NCBI GenBank assembly: GCA_022829145.1
Contig: CM040761.1
Coordinates: forward strand, 15,186,245-15,250,244
Reading direction: 5' to 3'
Origin: Albula goreensis
Taxonomy: Eukaryota; Chordata; Actinopteri; Albuliformes; Albulidae
Length of the DNA: 64,000 nt
Below are positions 47,001-64,000 of the stretch, one piece after another; position 1 is the first letter of the stretch, and each line of letters begins with the position of its first letter. The notes under the pieces are model-generated. The model worked only from the letters and a program-made list of their open reading frames with translations, was not told the DNA's origin and did not search any database. The translations under genes were made by a program, and so were the position numbers.

Positions 47001-48647
47001 TGATCCACAGATATATCTGTCAGGAGAAACACACATACCCCCCCCACACACACACACAGACACACACAAACATTGTGCTTTAGCTGTTTTGACAAGAAGG
47101 GAGGACCACAGGATGGAATAGTTTTGTACAGTAAGAGTGAAAAGTGGTCTTACGTCCTCCAGAGGGTGGTATCTCTCGTAATATGACATGCTGCTCCGAG
47201 GGTCTGAGGAAACATTTGCGGTCTGCTTCTCAATCAACTCTTGGGTGTTTTGCAACAGGACTCTGAAACATGCATTCATTTTTCAGGGGGATTTAGTGTA
47301 TTTCTTTTAAAAATATTAGTCTTTTACCTGTGCTTGATTGGATGTGCCTTAGCAACTAATGAGAGCCTCGTACACCCTGTTTATGGGGTTAAGAAAATCA
47401 CAAAAATCTGAATTGGCCAGTTTAAGGAAATGTTAAAATGGCTTGAATAGAAACAGCTTATCACCAAAGCACAACTTCAGGAATTTATGTGGACCCACAT
47501 ATATAAGATTGCATTCAGCACTTTTTACATTTATGTTTTATTTCTAACTTATGGATACTCACATGATAAAACCATTTTTTCTGTACTGTAATATATAAAT
47601 ATAATGTATCAAATAGTTGGAATCATAAACATGGAGGCAACATACTGGTGTGAGATGTGTTGTTTGTTCAGCAGGTCTTTCACTGTAACCAGGCTGGATG
47701 CAGGGACAAACAGGTGGACCTCCTTATTGGCTGTGATGTAACTGGGTGCAGCTGGCTGCCACAACACTGTCTGGAATGAGACCTCATTGCTGTTACCCTG
47801 CATCAACTACGTCACTTTCACTACTACCACTCAACTAAGCAAGGACTGCTACCAGGCTGTGCTATTCCCTCAGGTATTCAGAGTCTCAAAGGACCGCTAT
47901 ATTGTGACTTCATTCTGTTTTAGAATGCCAATTTAGCAGCTACATTGTGAAATCTCCCTGCGTTAGCATAGCAATCTGGCAGTTGTGTTCTGACATCACT
48001 CTGAGTTTGCATGTCAGTCTATTGACTACATCATGACATTGTATGTATACATATTATGTGCTTCCATACAACAGAGGAGGAGTTAACCTTGAGTAAGGTG
48101 TATGCAGAAACACATACATACTTAACCTGTAAAACTAAACCTGTCTTTAAACTGAAAAAAAAAGAATGACAAGTGATAAGCTTTAGAATGGAAAACAAAA
48201 AGAAGAGCAATAGACATGTGCATTACCTCATACTCACTGGACACGTTTCTGAGGATGTTGACTTCCTCCTCAGTTTTTGCAGTGATTGAGAGAACCTGAT
48301 CGCTGCATGAGATGGGAAAACTGCATTTCAGCACTCAGTAATTCTGAGGCCATCCATGTCTTTCCTCCTTATTTCTCCATACCCATCCCTCTTTAGATTT
48401 CCCCTCTCGTCCTCTCTCCCCTCTTCATAAGTGTCAGGGGCCCTTGGTCCAATTCAGTGCAGGAAAACCCAACACAGAGACAATACGGTTTCTAGAGAGT
48501 CCGGGGAGGTAGGGGGGCATATGACATAGGTGGGCATTGGACATTCCATGAATCCTCACGTGACTATATGGGGTATGATGCCAAAAGAATGTAATAGGGT
48601 AGAAGATGATGATGACTATGAATTTGCCAGGTAGAGGGGTCTGCAGT

Positions 48648-48678
<31 letters not shown>

Positions 48679-49352
48679 CTGAGCATGTGACCATAAGAAA
48701 GGCAGTAATTTTACTCCTACTAAGTAATAACTCCAGTCTGAGGTTATAAGGACAACATCAATGACCATTAGGTACCATCATTGCACAGAGACATTGCCTG
48801 ATTTTTATTCCCAGTATTGATTAATGAGACCAGATTGGACCATCTGACTTGGCAGCTACATGGTATGGCACCTGTTCAAGATCTCTCGAGAGTCATGCCG
48901 TCAGATAAGATCCTACAAAATACTCTGTGAGACGGTTTGTCCATGTTACTGTAACCGGTAGTGAAGTAAGGTTTGCCAGTTTTAATTGTGGAGATGTTGA
49001 ATGCAGTAATATTTCTCAGTTTTTCGGAACAAAAAACATTAAGATAGCCTCAAGAGGATTTCATAGTTTGCCAAACCATAATTCAAACTTTGATTGTGCA
49101 GCCTGCCAACTTATTGTGAACATATTCTATGTTTTTTGTCTTAAATATTTTGTTAGTAATAAAATAAATACAGCTAAAGGATGTTCTAAATATAAAGGAA
49201 TCAGTTCATAATCAATAACAACCTGAAGCAAGAAGTAAATGGTTTGGTATAATAGGAAGTATGATAAAAATAGCGACTTACTGTTCAGGTGTGCATTTAT
49301 GATTTTCAATCAGAAAACAAGTCCAAAAACACAGAATCAGAAGGAACCTCAT
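44047..49352 (-). CDS. cpb2: Carboxypeptidase B2 / TAFI proenzyme (11 exons)
   Basis: Secreted M14 zinc metallocarboxypeptidase that removes C-terminal Lys/Arg, in vertebrates from partly degraded fibrin. Minus-strand exons: 49352-49282, 48302-48227, 47770-47646, 47262-47154, 47016-46915, 46617-46510, 45866-45756, 45609-45519, 45299-45097, 44590-44506, 44234-44047; 422 aa against 423 in human. A signal peptide is at about 1-20. The activation peptide ends at Arg113 in the [15 protein letters not shown] context, matching the thrombin site of human TAFI. Zinc ligands are His181 and Glu184 (GIHAREW) and His309 (SIHSYSQ); NRNF holds the substrate-binding Asn-Arg, GGSDDW the basic-specificity Asp368, and FELQD the catalytic Glu383. 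[18 protein letters not shown] and YLAPGG favour CPB2 over pancreatic CPB1 or the CPA group. Adjacency to lcp1 as in human supports this. Confidence 0.93.
48646..48678. repeat. (GT)n followed by poly-G run
   Basis: Short GT array running into about 18 consecutive G residues in cpb2 intron 1. Such a G run is prone to length error in sequencing and could form quadruplex structure on the plus (non-coding) strand. Confidence 0.85.
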
Positions 49353-50044
49353 ATCTCCAGCCTGTCTCCTAAAAACAGTTGTCTAATAAGTTACTAGCGT
49401 GATGAGTGGATTTAGCAGAGTGAGTTGTATTGATTTAGACAGACCTGTTTGTCCCGTGGTTAAAATTTACACAAATGACCAGGAGAAACAAACCCTCTCG
49501 GGAAGTGATTCTCTTCTCATAGTCAAGTCAAATAATATGACAAATCTAACAAGAAAAATCTTTTTTGTTGAGGGAAATCATCCAGGTCTGGGAGAATTGC
49601 CATTTTTTTGCAGAGCTTAATTTATTTATTAATGCATTTATGCAGTCAGTGTGCCTTATCAGGTTTGTTGGAGTTGAAGTCTTTGCTGATTTCAAAGTGG
49701 AAACAAAACCCAGCTATGTGTTGGCTCTTTAGATCTCTCAGGTGGTCTAGCACTCAGATTTCTAAGTGATGGTGAATTCTCTCTGTTCTTAAAACACTTT
49801 GTTCTGACTCTTAACTTAATTCTTTGCCAACAGTGTCACAACAGCATTGTAAGAATACTGTGCTTTAGTGAGGGCTGAAGGAACTGCATTTTTATGCCTG
49901 AAATCCACCTCAGCTGTGTGTGTCCATGTTTGTGCATCTGTTTGTGCCTGTGTGTAATTGTTATGAGAGAGTGCAGATTAATGATTAACAGAAAACACAG
50001 AGATTGGCTCAGCTACAGTACAACATAAACATAACCCGACAAAC

Positions 50045-50050
50045 TTTATT
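50045..50050 (-). terminator. lcp1: Poly(A) signal of lcp1 (AATAAA on minus strand)
   Basis: TTTATT on the plus strand, about 590 bp beyond the lcp1 stop codon, in the position expected for the end of a moderate 3' UTR. Confidence 0.6.
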
Positions 50051-50391
50051 TGGCATTTAACTTGTATCCAAGGTTACCATAACCAGACATCTTCACATTT
50101 CATATGCACTGTAGAAATGATTGTCACGTTAAATTTACATGAATAACAATATTCTTGTGAACCAGAGGCAGAAAAGTGATTCCACATCACAGACAGTTAT
50201 ACAATACACCCAACAGCTATGCTAGCAAAGCTAGAAGGTGATAATTGAATACAATTCAACGTAAATTTCGGTTGGCGCTGAGCATTGGCAACAATGATAG
50301 CTCTAGCTCTAGAATAAAAGTACAGATTAATTTGGATAAAACAAATATTGAGGATGTGATTTGACATTCTGGGCCAAATTATAAATTGGTG

Positions 50392-50432
50392 AGTGTGTGT
50401 GTGTGTTGTGTGTGTGTGTGTGTGTGTGTGTG
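50392..50432. repeat. (GT)n microsatellite
   Basis: About 20 GT units with one interruption, inside the inferred lcp1 3' UTR, where they would be transcribed as (CA)n. Confidence 0.85.
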
Positions 50433-50635
50433 AAGTGGTTGAGTGATTGTGTTTTTTTTTTGTGTTTTTTTTATTACCCTTGTTTGTATCTGTGGTCGGG
50501 AGTACTCCCTAACGCACACATGTGCTCACAAAGACAGCCCTAAGTCAGACTTCCTGTAGGAGGAGTCAAGCTGTATAAAATGGGTGTAGCTGGAGGAGTA
50601 GGAGGAGAGAAGGGTTGCTGGGGGTGACAGTGACC

Positions 50636-56851
<6,216 letters not shown>

Positions 56852-56884
56852 CTTGTGACACAATCAGCCGTGGAAACCTGAAAC

Positions 56885-59800
56885 CTGTGATAGGAAGAGG
56901 GAACTCTCAGTCTCATTCCTTACCTTCATAATATCAGTTCACTAAAAGATAAAAATACTTGTTCTCAATATCTCCAGTGTGAGTGTAAATAAGATTGTAG
57001 AAATTTTGCTTGTGACTCTAAAAACAGATTACTCAGTGTTCAAATTTTGGTCATGAGTTCCCTCTCAACTTCCTCTCTAATTCTCCTCACTTCTGCAGAT
57101 CCATCTCCAGAAATGACTTCATGAGTTGAAGTGAGCTTTTAAAATCGTGGCGAAAGCACTCAGTTCATCACGTATGGAGGTATTTAATGGTCATTGGCAC
57201 TACAACGCTTTGCTGAGATCCAAAACCATGGATATCGCACATCCAGGTCCTGTCAAATGCCTGAGAACTACACTGAGGAATAGTGAAGTAATGCCTTGTT
57301 CATGCTTTATAGTCTTCTGAAGAAGGTTGGGTTAAGAAAGATACAGGAAAGATGAACTTGCACCCTAATGATTATAAACTCTGTGCTTTTAATTATGAAC
57401 TATACTGGTGACAGGGATCTGGAGTGTTCTCATGCAGTGTGACACTGCAGTATTCTTCACTATGGATATCTCGATCAGATTGGATGAAAAACCAGATAGG
57501 CTTGGTCTCTAAATACAGTAAATATTGATGGAGGAATATCTCAAACTTCGTTGTGAGAAATAAGGTCATGAGAAGACAACACTGTTGATTGTGGTCCAGT
57601 AATTTGTATGATTTTTGTATGCCAAAGTTTGTGCCTACACAGTCATTGCTCTACACAATCAGATATACAAATGCAAGTTGACTTGAACTTTGCGGTCACA
57701 GTTGAATTATTGTGAAGCGGGTCACAGATAGGAAGTGGCCCACAAAAGAGTTGTTTTAAAGGGAAGGGGGAGTGGTTTTTGAAACGAGCTCTGCGTTAGA
57801 GAGATGCAAGACAGCGAACATGGCACTGGGGATTACCAGTCTCACCTCTAAAGGTGTGAAATTCAGCCGTAAATCTGTAAAGACCGAAACGGTTGCAGCT
57901 TTTAAGCATGCACATGACAGTAGCATCATATTTTAATATAGCAGTCAGTTTAGTGCTGTGTTCATCTGTAGAAAAGATTTTCTTCATATGAGAAAAGTGA
58001 GGTGATCTCACACATGAGACCACTGAACTGCTTTATCACAGTGGCCTAAGCCATTATCATTCCAAATACATGTTATGTGTTTTGTTGGTAAACTGCAATA
58101 TGAATGTTGCATGCTCAAAATGTACAGTCACAACATCCCTTTTGGATTAGAGTTTGGTAGCCTTGTGGATCACTCTGAACCAAGAGCCAGTAAAATATTT
58201 TTGTAGAATTATGAAGGACCGTTTCAGCTTTCAGCTATTATTCACTGCTTTTATCACACAAAGACATCCTCTCAACTGAATGACTCATGACAGTGTGTTT
58301 GGGCCAAAGAGGAATGTTTCCCTTTGCCAAGATACAATAATTTGCTTTCAATGACAGAAAGTGTTTGCCACTAATAGTCAGCTGAATAACCAAAACTGCT
58401 GACATAACAAAACTCACGCAGCCCTTGTTCTTTAGATCCTTTTTCAGAAATTTGATTGTCTAAATAATTGTCAGGTTTTTATCTTGGAACTAACTCCAAG
58501 GTTTCATTTTTTATAGAAAGCTCTCTCTGTTGTGGTTGTGGAGGATATTTGAAATATCCCAGAAAGTGTCCTGGTAGGTCTTGACATACATTTCTGGATG
58601 GCGTTAAAGAGCTATGAATAAAACTGGTGGCATTAAAAAAGCTGGTATGACTGGCATTGCCAGTGTATCATGGCTCTGTTACAAAGTTATCATTATATTA
58701 TTTTATATTATAAAATTGCTCATGTGGTGTAACAAGCATGTAAACCTTGTGAAAAATAATGATAAAATGAGTACTCATTTCTCTCAAAAGGTAACTTTTT
58801 TGGAGTTAGAAGACACTGACAATGTATAACACATTTTCAAACTCTTAGAACATGGAATAAATGTTAGTAAAGTTTGCAGCTGTGTTCCCACCACAAGGCT
58901 GTCAGTTGCACTGCATGGCTGCTCAGCTTTCACTGTCAGTGCCTCCATGATCACAGCACTCTGTGCTTTCTCTCTCTTCCTGTTCTCAAACAGCGAGGTT
59001 GCAGCTTGTTACTGCTTCCTTATACTGGTTTTAAATCGTGAAACAATAAGCTCATCAGTTCTATCTTCTCCGTGTCCTGAATATAATGGCTCCAAATGAT
59101 CATTGTTTAAAAAAATGAAGGTAAAAAATGAACAACTATGTGTGTTTTTTTAACAGGGGTTGATTGGATTTTATCTTCCATCTTTTCATCTAGAGATAGT
59201 GTCCTCTCATCAGAGCACTATATCACACAGCTGATCATTGCTCTGACTGGCTTAGGGACTACAGATGAAAATTACCCTTTTACATAACTATGGTGCAATA
59301 TACTGGATTCACTAATATCCTTATTGAAAACTGTGCATGCATGGTCCCGTCAATAAACTAAATACTTAAATGTCAGTTGTAATGCAAATATAAAATCGTC
59401 GTATGAATCCAGTATTTGAATACTGTGAGGATTGGAAGGGATCATTATATCCACTTTCCTTTTCATTACATGCTTGATTAACAAAGGGACGCTCAGTTTC
59501 CTTGAACTGAAAGCCACATCTGTCATCAGGGCCAAGCTGGTTTGTCTGCTGTATATGTGGACCACAGTCCTGATTCACTCAGTAATCATGAACAGGATTA
59601 GTCTGGTATCCTACACATCTAAGCAATGATTCATGTTTTTTATTTTGTTTTGCAACAGATGAGATCATCCCAAATGTAGTTCCCTTTTGATTCACTATAA
59701 ATACATTTGTCCCACTACAAAAAAAAAAAAACATGATGATGTTGAAAAGATGATTGAATGTTGTTTCAACATTCCTTCTTACCAACATAAGAGTGAGATG

Positions 59801-60703
59801 AGTTAGAAGGTCTGAACCCAAACTCACAATGTACCATCCATGGTATTTTCCATCTTATTTTGGATAGGTGACTCTTGCAGGTACCTAATATTCAGAGAAT
59901 AAACGCTCCAACAGCATAGACTATCTCAGTTTGCCGTATGCTGCCCTTGAAGTTCCCTCTCAGTCATTGTTTGTGATTTTGAAAATGGCTGAAACGAGCC
60001 ACGCCTTTGAGCGCTGTTTCTGCACGTGCTCAATACTGCTATCTCAACCCCGCACTCTAACTCTCATTTAACTTATGCCCTGACCAGAGCCAATACACAA
60101 AATTAACAAATAATTAAAACATTAAACACATACACACAAAACATTCCTGACAATTCATTGTAAGACTTATGGAAACTAGTTTGCATATAGGTGCATGAGT
60201 TTCTGCAGGAGCTGAGGAGAGGAGTGTCTGTGAATGAATGTCCAGCGGGGAATCATAGCCAGACCCTAGCTTTGATTCCACACGAAAGGAGGAAAGTGAT
60301 AGAGTAAAGCCCTGTAATCAGACCCCAATGGGTCATTTATCTGCCTGAAGCTGTCAGTGCTTTCGGTTCTGCTGGAGGGCTCGACCACAGCTTCCTGCCC
60401 AGCTCCCTCACCAGGCGCCATCGCTGTTTCAGCAGCCGTCAATGCACCGAGCTCCGCACTGGCACACAGAACCCCCTGCAGCCCCAGAGCCCCACTGTCA
60501 CACCACTGTGCTCAGATTGTGAGAATGTTTTTATGGGTCTGCTTGGGTATAGGGTCCACTGCTCATTCTCAAAAAGGGACTCTTACTCCAGACACCTGCT
60601 CTAAAAAGAAGCTCAAATGTGCAACCAGCACAGGTCCAAATGGCCACGCCAAAAGTGAGCAATGGGGGCCTAACCAGATCCAGTAGGCTGAATAGGGACT
60701 TAC
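56885..60703 (-). other. lcp1: lcp1 5' UTR intron
   Basis: A CTATCACAG acceptor at 56885-56893 (minus strand) precedes 33 nt of 5' UTR and the ATG at 56851. The best matching upstream donor is CAG|GTAAGT at 60703. The intervening 3.8 kb is AT-rich with no exon I can support. Confidence 0.6.
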
Positions 60704-60890
60704 CTGAGTCTGGTGTACCTGGGTTGCTCTGGGTGTGATTTGGAAGGCTAGCAGAAAGGACTCAATCTTTCTCCACGTCCAAAATGCACTGCACGACTGT
60801 CAGGTCTGGGGGACCGTCAGGAGAAGTCGAGCGACAGACGACAACTGAGTTAGTATTCAAAAACGCACCAATGAGGAAGGAAGTGACAGA
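60704..60890 (-). promoter_or_regulatory. lcp1: Probable non-coding exon 1 of lcp1
   Basis: The stretch ends at a consensus CAG|GTAAGT donor and starts about 30 bp below a TATA box on the same strand. It has the non-coding character expected of plastin first exons; human LCP1 also begins with an untranslated exon. The exact 5' end is inferred from TATA spacing. It lies over 3.8 kb from the first coding exon, so the link to lcp1 is an inference. Confidence 0.55.
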
Positions 60891-60924
60891 GCTGGAGTGA
60901 AGGCACACTTTTTTTGTCTTTATA
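60871..60924 (-). promoter_or_regulatory. lcp1: Candidate lcp1 core promoter: TATAAAG plus ETS-type sites
   Basis: Minus-strand TATAAAG lies at 60924-60918. Around the inferred start, plus-strand GAGGAAGGAAGTGACAG (about 60873-60888) carries two GGAA cores of the ETS/PU.1 type, with CCAAT at about 60868. ETS control fits a leukocyte gene, but this is motif reading only. Confidence 0.45.
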
Positions 60925-60930
60925 AGGTAA

Positions 60931-63900
60931 TCCTGCTGCCGTCTGCCAGCACAGTTGAGGTGATTGCATGCACAGTGGAACCCTCACCTGTTCAAGTATA
61001 TTTCTTGTCGTTTCTGATGATTATGGAGCTGTGGTTTTCATGGCAGCCTGGCATGATCACAGATTGCACTGTTTTTATTTTTTTGGTTCATAAACCATAA
61101 AGGCAAAAACAGCTTATGTCTCCTTTAGGATCTTTTTGTGATTGTGATGATGAACCCTCCCCTTAATCACTTAATCATTCTGAAAAAGTCATTCACAATG
61201 ACCCAAACAACTGGGCTTATTTGACAACTGAATATCAGGGGAAATGTTTTTTGAGGTGCATTACATTCAAAATATGTTTCCTGAAAGTATTTAAAGGTGC
61301 TTTTGGTATCTTTCTTGAAATCCGGTAATGAAGTTTACACTTGTAATAATAATAAAAATAATGAAAATACAGAGACATTTTATTTGAACACACCCATACT
61401 CTTTCAAGAAGAACAACTGGATCTTTAAAGAAAATAGTGAGTCAGAACTCACTATTACTTTACTTTAGTGTATCATCGTCATAGGATGGCATCTTCTATG
61501 GCACTGTGGTTGGGCTTTGGATTTCTAACGGGTCCAGTAGGAGGACTGCCATGTTCTGGCCCCCCAGCACCCTTTCCAACAGAAACCCTGTTTTTCCCAG
61601 GAGATATTCCATCAAAATATGAATCAACACCTACTTAGCTTTTTAGAAGTTTGACCTGAGAATGGTTCACGGTGGTACGGCTGCTGGTTATGGAGAGTGA
61701 ATAAGTAAGTAAACTTTGAGAAGGTAAGGGTTAATACTTAAGTTCTTGTTTTATAATTTTGTATCTTTGTCATGTGCCTGTCCTTGCTGTGGCCAATGTT
61801 TTTAAGCAGACGGTTAAAACAGTTCCTCAGCTCAGAGGCTCAGCTCAAGGCTATGAAGACTGAAAGAGGAAGGAAACATTTGGCAAGATTGCCATGATGG
61901 CAGAGTGGGGAGTTTGCCTCAGACACACTGACTATAGTTGGGGCTGCTGAGGGACGAGGAGCACCCTGTGACTTCTCCAATCAGCCTGCATGCATTGACT
62001 TGAAGATGTCCAAATTCCAAATTCAAAACACTGAAAAGATCATTGTGTTTGATCCATATATGTTAAATTTGCAAAAAAAAATAAATAAATAAGGAGAATA
62101 TTAAACCCCATTCACAATTGCAACAAACAGGTGACTCCTGTTGGCATGACTACGAAACAAATTATTATAAAGCTCTTTTGTTCCTCTGGACTTGCTTTCA
62201 TAGATGGCTGTAACAGCTGGACACTTCCAACCTTTTAAGTCTTCTCCAAGTTTATGATGGGACTTTCCTCACTCAGAAAGGAGGTTTTCTTTATTTGAGT
62301 ACCTCATTATGCAGTAACCAGGGAGGCATTCTTTCCTTAATACAATTTGTGGGTGGCATTGGTAATTCACTGTTATGAACCATACAGCCTCATGTGTCAG
62401 GAAGATAACCTTATAGCAAGGGCCTGTAGAAAATCCTAAGTGATGTGACCATCTGTACTGCCATGACAAATTTCAGATGTTATCCTCCAGTAATGTGTTT
62501 TTTCCAAAGCAAACCAAAGATTTAATTTGTAATACTTGATGTATTTTGATGACATGTGAAATGTAACTGTCACACATTACACGCTTCTAGCACTTGTTTC
62601 CCTTTTCTGACTGCTGGCTGAGAGCCAGTCCTTGCTATTTTCCGCATTATGCCTAATAAACTGCAATTATATTTATTGTGGGAATTTCAGTTTGTATTTG
62701 GTACAAAAATGACAATTACCCCAAGACCATGGTATGTACTGATCCATGGGTTTTGCGCATGGCTACACTCCTACGGCTGTGCTAAGAGCTAAAACGTCTT
62801 AATTTTTGGCACTACAGATTTTGTATTCTGTAAGTCACTTTGGATAAAGCACCTTATATAAATGCAATTCTTTTGCCCGGTATTATTGATGCATTCTGGA
62901 GTAAGGTTTGGTTATAAACTGAACTCCAAAAGAATCATATGAGCAGGTAGCTTCATGACAAACCTGCAGAGAAGGAAGATTAGCACAGAGAGATCTTGGT
63001 GGAACATTCTGCTGTATAAGGATATGAATGTGGTTAGCGCTAAGATGCTTATTATGGTCTGGTCAAAAATGTAAAAGGCCAAGATGACTAATAGCAGTGA
63101 CATTTCCTTTTTTCTGCATGGTAGTCTCATCAAGCTTTGGTTATAAGTCAGAATGATGTCACAGTTTTTCCCCCATCGCTGTGGAGGTTCACTGTACTTT
63201 CCTGCATGTAGACAGGCTGATGTGCTCGGCCTAGTGAACTTCATAGCCTTTCAGGTGATGTAAAGATAAGTCTTGGTAGCTTGGATCCATAAACATAACC
63301 TAACAGCTGGCAATAGATGGTGTGCTGATGTGTTATAAGGTGGAATATGTCAAAACAGTGTTTGATTCAGTTACTTGCACTTAAACTGTAACTACAATGA
63401 CACTGCAGGCAACTCCTCATAAGTACAAGTAAATCAGCCTTAATTCTTAGGCAAAAAATGAAGTCAATGTCACAGCACAGGTTCCACAATCACTTCACCC
63501 TACATCCTCAGAAACAGTGACTTTTGAGTGGTCACCCTGCAATAACACCACAGATCTGTGGCTGAGCTCAAATGACCATCTGATACCTTTAGTAGAAGGC
63601 ACACTTCTGACACCATCTTCTGTGTTAAGATTAGATTAGACAGAGGTCACAACAGAATTTAAATTTTGTTTTCTATGCAAGAACTTTTTAACCATAGGTG
63701 TAAATTCCAAAGAGAAGCATTTCAGGATTGACTGGGATTTTTTGGCCTGTTTGGCAAAGTTTTGGCCTCTGACATTTGGAGGATGCAAATTTTGCTTTGT
63801 TTATGCTAACAACAGGAATTCAGCCTGAAATGTCCAAGAACAAACCCTAACAGAAGAGGCAGCCATTTGGTCATTTTTAAAGGGAGGAATTATTAAAAAC

Positions 63901-64000
63901 CTTAAAAGAAAATGTTTACACTGAAAATATACTTCAAGTCTTCTGATAGCATGTAATACAGTATAATATACATTTTAATTGCAGGGAACTTTACGCTAAC
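60931..64000. other. Intergenic region beyond lcp1
   Basis: AT-rich, with short A runs and no exon I can support on either strand. Apart from the repeat remnant near 62.8 kb I see nothing of note. In human the next genes on this side are LRRC63 and RUBCNL; neither is recognisable here. Confidence 0.5.
62806..62872 (+). repeat. Remnant of a common teleost dispersed repeat (SINE-type tail)
   Basis: CTGTAAGTCACTTTGGATAA followed by AGCACCTTATATAAATGCAATT matches, with decay, the GTAAGTCGCTTTGGATAAAA / GCGTCTGCTAAATG tail I recall from dispersed fish repeats. No body of the element is recognisable upstream. Family assignment is from recall. Confidence 0.55.

Larger units (their letters stand above)
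49353..50635. other. cpb2 5' flank and lcp1 3' UTR
   Basis: cpb2 and lcp1 are in tandem on the minus strand, 1.28 kb apart. No TATA box for cpb2 is clear in the first few hundred bases above 49352. The lcp1 3' UTR probably extends from 50635 down to about 50025, ending after its poly(A) signal, and contains the (GT)n run at 50392-50432. No other exon is supported. Confidence 0.5.

Noticed and set aside
44047-49352. Pancreatic carboxypeptidase B1 or A-type
   Set aside because: Asp in GGSDDW excludes the A-type; the activation-site context, YLAPGG block, exon-by-exon match and lcp1 neighbour favour cpb2.
60357-60686. 109-codon plus-strand open frame
   Set aside because: Low-complexity Pro/Ser/Ala composition, opposite to and inside the inferred lcp1 first intron; no recognisable domain.

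Overview
The window looks like ray-finned fish (teleost) nuclear DNA. Genes are split into short exons with GT/AG introns, the spacers are AT-rich, (GT)n, (AC)n and (AT)n microsatellites are frequent, two teleost-type interspersed repeats are recognisable, and the protein-coding exons read as orthologues of vertebrate genes. Gene names come from recalled vertebrate protein families; no database search was possible. Exon limits were set by hand from GT/AG sites and reading phase. Every coding sum closes on a whole number of codons, except tbc1d8, which is two bases short.

Layout: 1-5.2 kb holds no gene I can support. Then come nms (+, 5.37-9.19 kb, neuromedin S precursor), pdcl3 (-, 10.30-13.91 kb, phosducin-like co-chaperone), tbc1d8 (+, 16.17-33.88 kb, GRAM/TBC Rab-GAP), rpl31 (-, 36.40-38.48 kb, with a non-coding first exon at 39.2 kb), cnot11 (+, 39.89-42.51 kb, CCR4-NOT subunit), cpb2 (-, 44.05-49.35 kb, carboxypeptidase B2/TAFI) and lcp1 (-, 50.64-56.85 kb, L-plastin, with a probable non-coding first exon at 60.7-60.9 kb). 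61-64 kb is gene-poor.

The genes are independent housekeeping or tissue-specific units, not a pathway. nms/pdcl3, tbc1d8/rpl31 and cnot11/cpb2 are convergent pairs with closely facing poly(A) signals. pdcl3/tbc1d8 and rpl31/cnot11 are divergent pairs. The first five genes match the human 2q11.2 neighbourhood; the last two match the CPB2-LCP1 pair of human 13q14. The window therefore spans a junction of two ancestral blocks at about 42.5-44 kb.

Main points of interest: an nms gene that encodes the 34-residue neuromedin S-related peptide but has no visible exon for the amidated FRPRN peptide; two single-base frameshifts in otherwise perfectly conserved tbc1d8 exons; a transposon fragment ending about 35 bp before a tbc1d8 splice acceptor; a degenerate second EF-hand in L-plastin; and a 30-bp minisatellite downstream of tbc1d8. 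I found no previously undescribed multi-gene system, and no viral or bacterial mobile system.
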